Program-made: the position numbers and the translations under genes
Shown here: positions 27,756 to 36,526 of the stretch, piece by piece
Numbering within the stretch: the first letter of the stretch is position 1
How the letters are laid out: each line of letters begins with the position of its first letter
NCBI GenBank assembly: GCA_051747385.1
Contig: JBNJGB010000029.1
Location: 23,011-87,010 of the forward strand
Direction of reading: 5' to 3'
Length of the DNA stretch: 64,000 bases
Source: JBNJGB01 sp051747385
GTDB taxonomy: Bacteria; Myxococcota_A; UBA9042; PHBI01; JACKFB01
The notes under the pieces: generated by a model
Database searches by the model: none
Seen by the model: the letters and a program-made list of their open reading frames with translations, nothing else
Told to the model about the DNA's origin: nothing

Positions 27756-28952
27756 ATGAAGCCGGCGCGTGTCGAGCGTCACCTGGACGAGATCGGTCGC
27801 TTCCTCTTCGAGCCGCTCATCCATCCGCGAAAGCCGCCGCGGACGTGGGAGTTGATCAGCTGGGACGTGGAGCAGGGGCTCCAAGTCATCGTGCGGCGTG
27901 ACGAGCACCTGCTGCTCGTGGAGCTGGAGGACCGGGACGACGACAGGCCCTGCTACGACCGGACCCGGCACTTCAACATCTGCGCCCGGCGGCATTTCGC
28001 CGCGGAGTCGCCCATGAACGCCAGGGACCGACGCCTGCTGGACGCCATCGTGGGGATGGTGCGTCAGCGGGAGGTGCACCTGCCCGACGCGGAGCGCAGC
28101 ACGACGGGGCGGAAGGCGGCCGTGCGGGAGATCGAGGTGGAGCGCGTCCTGATGCCGGAGGGCGCGGGGCACTACTACCTGAACCCCTACGTCGGCTGCA
28201 TGATCGGCTGCGAATTCTGCTACGTGGGAGAGCGGGCCGACCTGTCTCGGCGCCTGGAGGGACAACCGCGACTGCCGTGGGGGCGCTACGTGGACGTGAA
28301 GGTCAACGCGCCCGAGGTCCTGCGGGAGGAGGTCGAGCGCCGCCCACCCGGCGTGGTCCGTATGAGCCCCATCATCACGGATCCCTACCAGCCGCTGGAG
28401 AAGCGCTATCGCATCACGCGGAGATGCCTGGAGGTCCTGCAGGAGGCGGACTTCACGCCGGTCGTCCTGACCCGCGCGGTCCGCGCGCTGGAGGACCTGG
28501 ACCTGTTCAAGCGCTTCTCCGTCGCGTGCGTGGGCTTTTCGATCCCGAGCGACGACGACCACTACCGGATCCTGTTCGAGCCGGGCGGTGATCCCGTCGA
28601 CGACCGCATCGAGGCGCTCGCCCGCTGCCACGAAGCGGGCCTCTACACCATGGCCGTCATTCAGCCGACGCTGCCCATGAACCCGGAGCGCCTCGTGGAG
28701 CGGGTGGCGCCCTATGTCGGCGCGGTCCGCGTCGACCGGATGCACCACCTGGACCGCTACCGCTACATGTACGAGGCCCACGGCCTCGAACACGCCATGG
28801 AGCCGGAGTTCTTCGACGATCTCCGGGAGCGGTTGGTCGCCGGTTTCCGCAGCCACGGCGTGGTCGTGGACGCTATGGACGATCTCGCGCGGATCCTGGC
28901 GGACCGGGCCGACGTGGGCACGATGGACCGCGCGACTCGCGGCGGGCGCTGA
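27756..28952 (+). CDS. Radical SAM protein, SplB-like
   Basis: The 398-residue protein has the 4Fe-4S cluster motif CMIGCEFC (Cys 148, 152, 155) in the context YLNPYVGCMIGCEFCYV, which resembles spore photoproduct lyase-like and Rv2578c-like radical SAM enzymes. The first 130 residues are a separate domain with a few Cys. The start at ATG 27756 follows a GGAGGAGG site. The substrate is unknown; DNA repair is possible by family resemblance only. Its 3' end lies against the remnants of an ATPase operon on the other strand. Confidence 0.85.
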   Translation: MKPARVERHLDEIGRFLFEPLIHPRKPPRTWELISWDVEQGLQVIVRRDEHLLLVELEDRDDDRPCYDRTRHFNICARRHFAAESPMNARDRRLLDAIVGMVRQREVHLPDAERSTTGRKAAVREIEVERVLMPEGAGHYYLNPYVGCMIGCEFCYVGERADLSRRLEGQPRLPWGRYVDVKVNAPEVLREEVERRPPGVVRMSPIITDPYQPLEKRYRITRRCLEVLQEADFTPVVLTRAVRALEDLDLFKRFSVACVGFSIPSDDDHYRILFEPGGDPVDDRIEALARCHEAGLYTMAVIQPTLPMNPERLVERVAPYVGAVRVDRMHHLDRYRYMYEAHGLEHAMEPEFFDDLRERLVAGFRSHGVVVDAMDDLARILADRADVGTMDRATRGGR

Positions 28953-28984
28953 CCGCCTGCGGAGATCGAGGCGAGGGCTCGGTG

Positions 28985-29165
28985 GCGAGGCGGGCGGCCA
29001 CGACCTCCTGGACCTCGCCGCTGATCTGCTCCTGGCGCAGGACCCGCCACAGGCCCTCCAGCTCCTCGCTCTGGCGTTCGCCGGCCTGGCGGGCGCCCCC
29101 CGCCGCCACGATGCGGGCGCGCACCTCGGCGCGCAGCTCCTCGGCCGCATCGGACATCAGGCGCG
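28985..29165 (-). pseudogene. Remnant of F1 gamma subunit (N-ATPase atpG), 3' end only
   Basis: A reading frame around RARIVAAGGARQAGERQSEE and LRQEQISGEVQEVV resembles the C-terminal helix of gamma subunits, whose consensus has a run like LRQxxITxExxEIV near the end. Nothing of the rest of gamma is present. It lies last in the same order as atpG in N-ATPase operons. The match is by pattern only. Confidence 0.5.
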
Positions 29166-29197
29166 ACGCGGGCTCCACGGCTCGGGAGTGGCGCTGG

Positions 29198-29310
29198 TCA
29201 GGCACCGGCGGCCTCCGTCTCGGCCTCGGCGTGGTCCCGGGCCTGCTGGAGGAGGCGCGCCCGCTCCTCGGAGGCCTCCTCGCTGGCTTGCGCTTGATCT
29301 CCGCCTCCAC
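29198..29310 (-). pseudogene. Remnant of Fo b subunit (N-ATPase atpF)
   Basis: In a different frame from the flanking remnants, the sequence ASEEASEERARLLQQARDHA followed by EAETEAAGA and a stop is a charged helix typical of b subunits. It is joined on one side to a truncated beta subunit and on the other to a gamma-like end. The identification is by composition, motif and order. Confidence 0.45.
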
Positions 29311-30141
29311 CTCGCCCAGCTCCGTGGACAGGGTGGGCTGGCAGCCGACGCGCGAGGGGATGTGCCCGAGCAGGCCGGACGTCTCCATCCCCGCCTGGAC
29401 GAAGCGAAAGATGGTGTCGACGAGCAGCAGCACGTCCCGGCCCCCGTCGTCGCGGAAGTGCTCGGCCACGCTGAGGGCGGCGTCGGGGACGCGGAGGGGC
29501 GTGCCGGGCGGCGCGTCCATCTGGCCGAAGACCATGACGGTCCGCTCCATGAGGCCGCGCTCGCTGAACTCGTGCCACAGCTCGTGACCCTCGCGGATGC
29601 GCTCGCCCACGCCGGCGAGGATGGGGACGCCGCGGTAGTCCTCCACGCCGCCGCCGATGAACTCCATCAGGAGCAGCGTCTTGCCGACCCCGGCGCCGCC
29701 GAACAGGCCCGTCTCGCCACCCTTGGCGAAGGGACAGAGCAGGTCGATGACCTCGAGCCCGGTGTACATGGGCACGGTCTCGGGCGCGTGCAGGTGGAGC
29801 GCCGGCGGGACGCGGTGGATCGGGAGGCGTGCCTCCGTCGCGATGGGCAGGCCGCCGTCCAGGGGCCGACCCAGGCAGTCGCTCACCCGCCCCAGGAGCT
29901 CGTCACCGACCGGGATCATCGGGGGCCCGCCCGTCGCCGTGACGCCGTGCCCGCGGCGCAGGCCGCGCGTGGAGACGAGCGCCAGGGCGCGCGCCAGGCC
30001 CGGCTCCGGGTGGCTGTGGACCTCCAGGGTCGCCAGGTCCTCGTCCGCGAGGCGCAGGGCCTCCCTCGGCCGGGGCTCCTGCCCGACCGGAAAGCGGACG
30101 TCGACGACGCTACCGCGCACCGACTCGACGGTCCCGTCCAC
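29311..30141 (-). pseudogene. Truncated F1 beta subunit of N-type ATPase (atpD), 5' part
   Basis: GTG 30141, preceded by GGGAGGA, starts a frame with typical beta-subunit features: DGTVESVRGSVVDVRFP, the P-loop FGGAGVGKTLLL, GVGERIREGHELW and FVQAGMETSGLLGHIPSRVG followed by CQPTLSTELG. Homology ends there, at roughly residue 277, where a full subunit continues for about 190 more residues. The C-terminal domain is missing, so it cannot form a working beta subunit. It seems fused by deletion to b-subunit sequence. A MITE sits just upstream. Confidence 0.85.
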
Positions 30142-30231
30142 GGGTCCTCCCTCGTCGGCCCACTCGCTCGTGGGTGAGCCTCGATCGTACTGCGATACCC
30201 GGGAGGAGGCCATGCCCGACGGGATCCGCCG

Positions 30232-30394
30232 CAGGGCGGTCGCAAAGTCGACCGCCCTCCCTTGCCCTTGCCCTTGCCCGTGCCCTTGCCTGCTCTCGAA
30301 CGCGCAGAATCCATCGTTTCCGAGCGGATGCAATCCGGCGCCGGGCGCCGTACCGCCGCGCGGCCCTCACTTGTCCGACTTTGCGATTGCCCTG
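30232..30394 (+). mobile_element. MITE-like element, copy 1, with 10-bp target duplication
   Basis: A 163-bp non-coding element has terminal inverted repeats CAGGGCRRTCGCAAAGTCG. It is flanked by perfect 10-bp direct repeats GGATCCGCCG at 30222-30231 and 30395-30404, the footprint of transposition. A tract of TTGCCC hexamers lies near the left end. The copy at 47004-47160 is the same element inverted. No transposase gene is in the window. It separates the truncated atpD from the antiporter gene. Confidence 0.9.
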
Positions 30395-30407
30395 GGATCC
30401 GCCGGGG

Positions 30408-31601
30408 CTATCCCGGTCCCGGCAGGCTCCCGGACAGGCGCAGGGCCAGGCGGGAGAGGACGGGGCCGATCAGCTCGAAGACGACCGTCGCGCCGATGGC
30501 CACCGGGAGTACGCGATCTCCCACCTCGGGGAGGCGCTGGCTCGCCACCAGCGCCAGGCCCAGGGCGACGCCGGCCTGGGGCATGAGGGCGAGGCCCAGC
30601 CAGCGGCGGGTCTCGACCGGAGCAGAGGCGGCGCGGGCGCCGGTCCACGCCCCGAGGATCTTGCCGGCGGCCCGGGCCAGGATGTAGGCGCCGCCGACGA
30701 CGCCGAGCTCGCGGATGGAGGCGACCTCCAGGGAGGCCCCGGCCAGCAGGAAGAAGAGGACCATGAAGGGCCACTCGATCTCCTCGATGGCGTGGAAGGG
30801 GCGCTCGTGGTGCTCGGCGAGGCGGGCGACGACGGCGCCCAGGGTCATGGCGGCCAGCAGGTAGGAGACGTCGAGCCAGAGGGCCACGCCGCCGCAGACG
30901 AACACGAGGCCCAGGGCCTCGACGAGCATCGGCTCGCCCTTGCGGATGCGCCCGGTCATGTATGCGGCGGGGACGCCCAGGACGAGGCCCACGAGGCCCC
31001 CGCCGACCAGGTGCCCGACCCCGTACACGAGACCCTGCGCGGCGGAGTCGGCTCCGGCCCAGGCCTCGGCCACGGCGAGGAAGAGCCCGAAGGCGAGGAT
31101 CCCCCACGCGTCGTCGAGGGCGACGACGCCCAGGAGGGTCTCCACCATGGGGCCACGCGCGCCGGATTCCCGGAGCACGTCGAGGGTGGCGGCGGGCGCC
31201 GTCGCGGGAGCCAGGCCGGCGAGCAGGAGGGCGATCGCGACCGGCACGCCCGCGAGGAGGAGGACCGCCGCCACGACGATCGCGGTGACGATCACCTCCA
31301 CCACGGACACGGTGAGGACCTCGCGGCGGTGGGCGCGCAGCCCGTGGACCAGCCGCTCGCCCAGGAGGAAGCCCACCATCACCAGGGCCATGTTCGCCAC
31401 GATCGGGAACCAGTAGTTACTGAGCTCCGGCAGCAGGTCCAGGGCCGACGGCCCCACGGCGATGCCCGCGACGAGGAGCAGCGTGACGCGGGGCAGGGGC
31501 GTGTGCCGGCCGAGGGCGTCCGCCGCCAGCCCCAACAGGAACACCGCCCCAAGGGTCAGGAGGACGAGGGCCGGGTCGCTCATGTCCGGGACGTGCGGCA
31601 T
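30408..31601 (-). CDS. CPA2-type cation:proton antiporter
   Basis: The 397-residue membrane protein has about 11-12 hydrophobic segments, with the family block LAPATAPAATLDVLRESGARGP (read in part) and the paired acidic motif VALDDAWGILAFG expected for the ion-binding site. It would exchange Na+ or K+ for H+ across the inner membrane. ATG 31601 is used; ATG 31583 is equally possible and neither has a strong ribosome site. The longer frame upstream is Arg-rich shadow. The MITE lies within 14 bases of its stop codon. Confidence 0.88.
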   Translation of the reverse strand: MPHVPDMSDPALVLLTLGAVFLLGLAADALGRHTPLPRVTLLLVAGIAVGPSALDLLPELSNYWFPIVANMALVMVGFLLGERLVHGLRAHRREVLTVSVVEVIVTAIVVAAVLLLAGVPVAIALLLAGLAPATAPAATLDVLRESGARGPMVETLLGVVALDDAWGILAFGLFLAVAEAWAGADSAAQGLVYGVGHLVGGGLVGLVLGVPAAYMTGRIRKGEPMLVEALGLVFVCGGVALWLDVSYLLAAMTLGAVVARLAEHHERPFHAIEEIEWPFMVLFFLLAGASLEVASIRELGVVGGAYILARAAGKILGAWTGARAASAPVETRRWLGLALMPQAGVALGLALVASQRLPEVGDRVLPVAIGATVVFELIGPVLSRLALRLSGSLPGPG

Positions 31602-31722
31602 CGGGGATCTCGCGCCAGACGCCGTTGAGCGTATCGCACCGGGGGCGGTCCGTCGTGGGCGGTACCGGACAAGACGGGCTCGGACCGGTACGCTCCCACG
31701 AGCGCGAGCGGGAGGACGCGAG

Positions 31723-33780
31723 ATGCAGCGCAGGCGACCGAGCAGTCGAACCGTGGAGTCGCGGATGGTCCTGGGGGCCGCGCTCCTGTTCGTGATCACG
31801 GCCGTGGCCTCCGCGGGGGCGGCGCAGACCCTGACCGAGCAGGTGCCGATGCGCGACTCGGTCGAGCTCGCCACCGACGTCTTCCTCCCCGACGGGGAGC
31901 CCCCCTTTCCGGTCCTGGCCTATCGGACCCCGTACGATCGGACGGCGCCGCAGATGCAGGAGATGGCCGAGACCCTCGCGACGAACGTGGGGGTCGCCGT
32001 CGTGCTGCAGGACGTCCGCGGGCGGTTCGGCTCGGAGGGGATCGACTGCGTCTTCCGCTGCGAGCTGGGCGAAGGGCTCGGGGACGGCGCCGACACGTTC
32101 GCGTGGATCGACGCGCAGGACTGGTCCGACGGGGTCGCGATGAGCGCCGGCGGCTCGGCCCTCGGCATCGTCCAGTACATGCAATCGCCGACCGATCCTC
32201 CCGGCCTCTCGGCCATGTTCGTCGAGGTGGGCACGCCCTCGTTCTACTCGCACGGCCTCTACCAGGGCGGCGTCCTGCGGAAGTCGATGATCGAGACCTG
32301 GCTCGAGTCGCTCGGCGGGACCAGCGCGCAGTTCATCGACGAGGTCCGCGCCCACCCGCTGGAGGACGCGTTCTGGGACCCGGTCCAGACCCGAGACGTC
32401 CTCCATCAGGTGGACGCGGCCGGCCTCCACGTCGGCGGCTGGTTCGACATCTTCTCCCAGGGGACGATCGACGCCTTCGTCGGCTATCAGCACGAGGGAG
32501 GGCCCGGCGCGCGGGGCCGGCAGAAGCTGGTGATGGGACCCTGGACCCACGGGACGCTCTACACGGCGGGGCCCCACGGCGAGCTGACCTTCCCCGAAGA
32601 CGCCGTGGGCCCGCACGGCGACAAGGACTACTGGATACCCTGGGTGCTCCATCACCTGGGCGTCGCCCCGAACCCGGCGACCATCGAGGCCATGCCGGCC
32701 GTGCAGTACTACGTCATGGGGGACGTGGACGATCCCGACGCCCCGGGCCGCGAGTGGCGCAGCGCGGACGACTGGCCCATCGAGGCCGGGGCGGTGCGGT
32801 GGTACCTGCAGCCCGAGGGCCGGCTGGCGGAGCGCTGCCCCCCCGCGGACGGAGGCTCGACCTCCTATCGGTACGACCCGGAGGACCCGAGCCCCACGGT
32901 CGGGGGCGCCAACCTCGTCCTCCCCGCGGGGCCCATGGATCAACGCGAGGTCGAGGCGCGCGAGGACAACATCGTCTTCGAGACGCCGGTGTTCGAGGAG
33001 CCGATGGAGGTGACGGGGAGGGTTCGGGCGCATCTGTTCCTGAGGATGGACGTGGTGGACACGGACGTGATGGTCCGCCTGACCGACGTCTACCCGGACG
33101 GCCGCTCCATGCTCCTCCTGGACGGCGCGGCGCGGGTCGCCATGCGCCACGGCACGGACCACCTCGACCCGGTCGCGCCCGGCGAGCTCGTCGAGGTCGA
33201 GGTCGACCTGTGGAGCACGTCGAACGTGTTCGCCGCGGGGCACCGGCTGCGCATCGCCGTCACCGGGTCCAACGCGCCGCGGTTCCAGCCCTCGCCCAAC
33301 GACGGCACCAGCTACGGACAGCCGAGCGAGCCCGTCGTCGCGACCGTCCGGGTCCTGCACGACGCACACGGCCCGTCGTACCTGGAGCTCCCGCAGCCGG
33401 CTCGAGCCGGCGAGACACCCCTCGTCTGCGACCCCGCCCCCTACGAGCCGGACGGCGAGGGCGACGTCGCAGACGGCGGTGCGGACGCCGACGCCGGGAG
33501 CGACGACGCGGAGATCGACGGCGTGGGAGATCCCGACGCCGGCGTCTCCCCCGAAGCCCCGGCCGCGTCGGGAGGCGGCGGCTGCTCGGCCCGGACGACG
33601 TCGGAGAGCACGACCGGGCCGGTCTGGATGGCCCTGCTCGCTCTCGTCTTGATGCGGCGCCGCCGGGCCCACACCGGCACCGCCACGCCGTCGAGCCGCC
33701 ACCGGCCCTTTCAGGGGACGCAGGGCTCGGCGGTGCCCTCGTCCGTCTCCCCGTCACAGTCGTCGTCTACGCCGTTGTAG
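31723..33780 (+). CDS. CocE/NonD-type hydrolase with MYXO-CTERM tail and run-on extension
   Basis: The protein has 685 residues from ATG 31723. A signal sequence is followed by an alpha/beta hydrolase of the X-Pro dipeptidyl-peptidase/CocE type, with a candidate nucleophile in MSAGGSALGIVQYM and YRTPYDRTAP near the start. A C-terminal jelly-roll-like domain follows (VTGRVRAHLFLRM and LRIAVTGSNAPRF). An acidic Asp/Ala-rich linker leads to GGCSARTTSES, a hydrophobic helix and RRRR, a MYXO-CTERM sorting tail. About 37 residues then follow, where such proteins normally end. That extension is antisense to a remnant of another gene (33711-33809). The substrate is unknown. Confidence 0.83.
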   Translation: MQRRRPSSRTVESRMVLGAALLFVITAVASAGAAQTLTEQVPMRDSVELATDVFLPDGEPPFPVLAYRTPYDRTAPQMQEMAETLATNVGVAVVLQDVRGRFGSEGIDCVFRCELGEGLGDGADTFAWIDAQDWSDGVAMSAGGSALGIVQYMQSPTDPPGLSAMFVEVGTPSFYSHGLYQGGVLRKSMIETWLESLGGTSAQFIDEVRAHPLEDAFWDPVQTRDVLHQVDAAGLHVGGWFDIFSQGTIDAFVGYQHEGGPGARGRQKLVMGPWTHGTLYTAGPHGELTFPEDAVGPHGDKDYWIPWVLHHLGVAPNPATIEAMPAVQYYVMGDVDDPDAPGREWRSADDWPIEAGAVRWYLQPEGRLAERCPPADGGSTSYRYDPEDPSPTVGGANLVLPAGPMDQREVEAREDNIVFETPVFEEPMEVTGRVRAHLFLRMDVVDTDVMVRLTDVYPDGRSMLLLDGAARVAMRHGTDHLDPVAPGELVEVEVDLWSTSNVFAAGHRLRIAVTGSNAPRFQPSPNDGTSYGQPSEPVVATVRVLHDAHGPSYLELPQPARAGETPLVCDPAPYEPDGEGDVADGGADADAGSDDAEIDGVGDPDAGVSPEAPAASGGGGCSARTTSESTTGPVWMALLALVLMRRRRAHTGTATPSSRHRPFQGTQGSAVPSSVSPSQSSSTPL

Positions 33781-33809
33781 ACCCCGACCTCGTGGCTCGG
33801 ATTGTAGCG
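33711..33809 (-). pseudogene. 3' remnant of a Cys-rich MopE-type gene
   Basis: On the minus strand the frame reads YNPSHEVGVYNGVDDDCDGE, then TDEGTAEPCVP and a stop. The NGVDDDCDGxxDE pattern is the putative metal-binding motif of MopE-like secreted proteins; a complete example is in the lipoprotein at 60523-61248. Only the last 30 or so codons remain, and they overlap the CocE-type gene on the other strand. Confidence 0.6.
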
Positions 33810-33951
33810 TGCTAGCACCCTGGCGAGAGCCGTCGCCAGGAGCGCCGCCAGGCACTACCATGCGGGCACGGTCGACGCGGTGGATGGGTGAGCGAGAGGG
33901 CGTCGATCGGGGAGGGCGACGATCAGGCCATCGGACCTCGCGCGAAAGCTG

Positions 33952-35613
33952 ATGGGGGATGTCGGCGCCGTCTTCTACCTGTCCCTCGTCCTCGTCGTGG
34001 GCTTCGTGGCCGCAGCCGCGCTCTACCCGGCGACGGTCGAGCAGGTCGCGCAGCGCATTCTCGACGCCACCGCCACGAACGTCGGCTGGATGTACCTCCT
34101 GGCGACCAGCGGCTTCGTGCTCTTCATGCTGTTCCTGGCGCTGTCCAAGTTCGGCAGCATCCGCCTGGGCCCCGAAGGTGAGCCGCCCGAGTTCACGTTC
34201 CGGAACTGGCTCGCCATGATCTTCTCCGGCGGCATGGGCGTGGGGCTCGTGTTCTGGGGCGTCGCGGAGCCCATGATGCACTTCAACGAGCCGCCTCTGG
34301 GCATCGGAGAGCCCCGGACCGCCGAGGCCGCCCAGCTCGGGATGCGATACGCCTTCTTCCACTGGGGCTTTCACCAGTGGGCCAACTTCGCCCTCGTCGG
34401 CTTGGCCATCGCCTACGTCCGCTTCCGGCACAACAGCCACGGCCTGATCAGCGAGGCCTTCCGGCCGCTCCTGGGAAAGCGGATCGACGGGGCGTTGGGC
34501 AAGGCCATCGATGTCCTCGCCGTGGTCTCGACGGTCTTCGGCGTCGCCACCACGCTCGGACTGGGCGTCCTCCAGATCAACAGCGGCGTGGCGCGGCTGA
34601 CCGACGTCCAGTACGGCACCACCTCGCAGTTCATGATCATGGCGGGCCTGGGGGCGCTGTTCATCGTCTCGGCGATGACCCCGCTCGACAAGGGCATCCG
34701 CTACCTGAGCAACGCCAACATGGCGCTCGCGGCCGGGCTCCTGCTCTTCGTCCTCGCGCTGGGGCCGACGCCGTTCATCTTCGGCGAGCTCACCCAGACC
34801 CTGGGCGAGTACCTGGGCCACATCGTCGAGATGAGCCTGGTGACGTCGCCCTACTCGGGCGAGCCCTGGGTGAAGCAGTGGACGATGTTCTATTGGGCCT
34901 GGGGGCTGAGCTGGGCGCCGTTCGTGGGCAGCTTCATCGCCCGGATCTCGCGAGGCCGTACCATCCGCGAGTTCGTCCTGGGCGTCATGATCGTCCCCGT
35001 CGGGCTCAGCATGCTCTGGTTCTCCACCTTCGGCGGCTCGGCCATGCACTTCGAGCTGACGTCGAACGCCGGCATCGCGGACGCCGTCGCCGAGGAGGTG
35101 CCCGCCGGGCTCTACGTCCTGCTGGACCTGCTCCCGGGCGGCGGGATCGCCGCCATCGCCGCCGTGGCGCTGGTCTCCATGTTCGTCATCACCTCCGCCG
35201 ACTCGGCCACGTTCGTCCTGGGCATGTTCACCTCCAAGGGCGTGCTCAACCCCACCCGCTTCGTCCGCATCCTCTGGGGGGGCCTGCAGCTCCTGATGGC
35301 CTCGGTGCTCCTGCTGAGCGGCGGGCTGCAGGGGCTGCGGACGGTGTCCATCATCGCCGCGTTCCCCTTCATGCTGCTGATGATCCTCATGGCCTGGTCG
35401 CTCCACAGGGACCTCGCGCTGGACGCCAGGCGACGCGAGCAGAAGGACCAGCTGCTCCGGGCGCGCGTCGAGCGCCTGCTGCTGAGGGAGTCCGAGCGAG
35501 AGGCGGAGGAGCGCGCCGACGAGGAACTCCACCCCACGACCCCCGAAGCGTCCGAGCCCCCGCAGGCCGGGGAGGGCGACGAGCCGAAGCCGCCGCCCGA
35601 CGAGAGGAGCTGA
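33952..35613 (+). CDS. BCCT-family betaine/choline/carnitine transporter
   Basis: The 553-residue inner-membrane protein has about 12 hydrophobic segments. Family blocks include GGMGVGLVFWGVAEPMMHF, FHWGFHQWANFALVGLAIAY and the signature region WAWGLSWAPFVGSFIARISR followed by GRTIREF. It imports a quaternary ammonium compatible solute, probably driven by Na+ or H+. The C-terminal roughly 70 residues are charged and cytoplasmic, the usual site of osmotic sensing in BCCT carriers. ATG 33952 is used, but the frame is open for some codons upstream without a clear alternative start. Confidence 0.93.
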   Translation: MGDVGAVFYLSLVLVVGFVAAAALYPATVEQVAQRILDATATNVGWMYLLATSGFVLFMLFLALSKFGSIRLGPEGEPPEFTFRNWLAMIFSGGMGVGLVFWGVAEPMMHFNEPPLGIGEPRTAEAAQLGMRYAFFHWGFHQWANFALVGLAIAYVRFRHNSHGLISEAFRPLLGKRIDGALGKAIDVLAVVSTVFGVATTLGLGVLQINSGVARLTDVQYGTTSQFMIMAGLGALFIVSAMTPLDKGIRYLSNANMALAAGLLLFVLALGPTPFIFGELTQTLGEYLGHIVEMSLVTSPYSGEPWVKQWTMFYWAWGLSWAPFVGSFIARISRGRTIREFVLGVMIVPVGLSMLWFSTFGGSAMHFELTSNAGIADAVAEEVPAGLYVLLDLLPGGGIAAIAAVALVSMFVITSADSATFVLGMFTSKGVLNPTRFVRILWGGLQLLMASVLLLSGGLQGLRTVSIIAAFPFMLLMILMAWSLHRDLALDARRREQKDQLLRARVERLLLRESEREAEERADEELHPTTPEASEPPQAGEGDEPKPPPDERS

Positions 35614-35678
35614 CCCTCGGGGGACCAGCTGCACAGTGAGGTCGAATCACCGCGTCATCAACGGTAGGATCCCCCTCC

Positions 35679-35930
35679 ATGACGTCGCTCGACACCATCG
35701 ACGAGGCTGCGCGAGTCCAGGCGGAGGTCTGGCGCAGCATGGGCGGCTCGAAGCGCCTCGAGGTCGCCCTGCGCATGAGCGACGAGGCCCGCGACGTGGC
35801 TCGCGATGGGATCCGAGCCCGCCACCCGGGGTACGGTGAGCACGACGTGGAGCACGCGCTCCGGCGGATGCTGCTCGGAGACGAGCTCTTCCGCGCCGCC
35901 TGGCCGGACGCCCCGCTCCTCGACCCGTGA
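35679..35930 (+). CDS. Small protein paired with a nucleotidyltransferase
   Basis: The 83-residue soluble protein is helical and charged, with ARRMLLGDELFRAAW-like content near the end (ALRRMLLGDELFRAAW). Its stop overlaps the next start as GTGA, so the pair is translationally coupled. No family is recognised with certainty. Similar small proteins often sit in front of minimal nucleotidyltransferase genes in toxin-antitoxin-like pairs, which makes an antitoxin or partner role possible. Confidence 0.65.
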   Translation: MTSLDTIDEAARVQAEVWRSMGGSKRLEVALRMSDEARDVARDGIRARHPGYGEHDVEHALRRMLLGDELFRAAWPDAPLLDP

Positions 35931-36487
35931 GCGCGGCCGACTTCCTGCGCCGGCTGACCGAGGCCTTCGACGCCGCCGGCGCGCCGTACATGCTCGTGGG
36001 CTCGTTCGCCAGCACGTACCACGGTGCGCCGCGCACCACGCAGGATGTGGACGTCGTGGTCGAGCTGGATCGCGCGAGTCTGGCGCGGCTGCTCGGGGCC
36101 CTTCCGGAGGAGCGCTACTACGTCTCGCGGGAGGCGGCCGTGGACGCGGTGCGCAGGAGGCAGCAGTTCAACGTCGTCGACCTCGAGACCGGCTGGAAGG
36201 CCGATCTGATCGTGAGAAAGGGGCGCCGGTTCTCCAGGGAGGAGTTCGGTCGCCGGGTCCACGCCGAGGTCCTGGGGGTCCCGGTGTGGATCGCCAGCGC
36301 AGAGGACGTCGTGCTGTCGAAGCTCGAGTGGGCGTCCATGGGGGGAGGCTCCGAGCGACAGCTCCGCGACGTGGCCGGCGTCATCCGGATCAGGGGCGAC
36401 GCGCTGGACATCCTCTACATCGAGCGGTGGGCCCACGAACTCGGGGTCGATGAGCTGTGGCGCAGCGCCCGGGAGGCGGCCGGGTAG
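35927..36487 (+). CDS. Nucleotidyltransferase-fold protein
   Basis: The 186-residue protein has the minimal nucleotidyltransferase signature: helix-GSFAS (25-29) followed by TQDVDVVVE, with acidic metal ligands D40 and D42. A further Asp in KADLIVRKG is the likely third ligand. It resembles the AbiEii/DUF6036-type group of standalone nucleotidyltransferases. It overlaps the small gene upstream by 4 bases. It could modify tRNA or protein as part of a toxin-antitoxin-like unit, but the target cannot be inferred. Confidence 0.75.
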   Translation: MSAADFLRRLTEAFDAAGAPYMLVGSFASTYHGAPRTTQDVDVVVELDRASLARLLGALPEERYYVSREAAVDAVRRRQQFNVVDLETGWKADLIVRKGRRFSREEFGRRVHAEVLGVPVWIASAEDVVLSKLEWASMGGGSERQLRDVAGVIRIRGDALDILYIERWAHELGVDELWRSAREAAG

Positions 36488-36526
36488 CGCGGTCTTTCCG
36501 GTACGTCCGGGGCGTCGAGAGGCCGG

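Noticed and set aside
26670..29150. Single minus-strand ORF of 826 codons
   Set aside because: Only the part up to 27494 is a real lipoprotein; the rest is antisense to the radical SAM gene.
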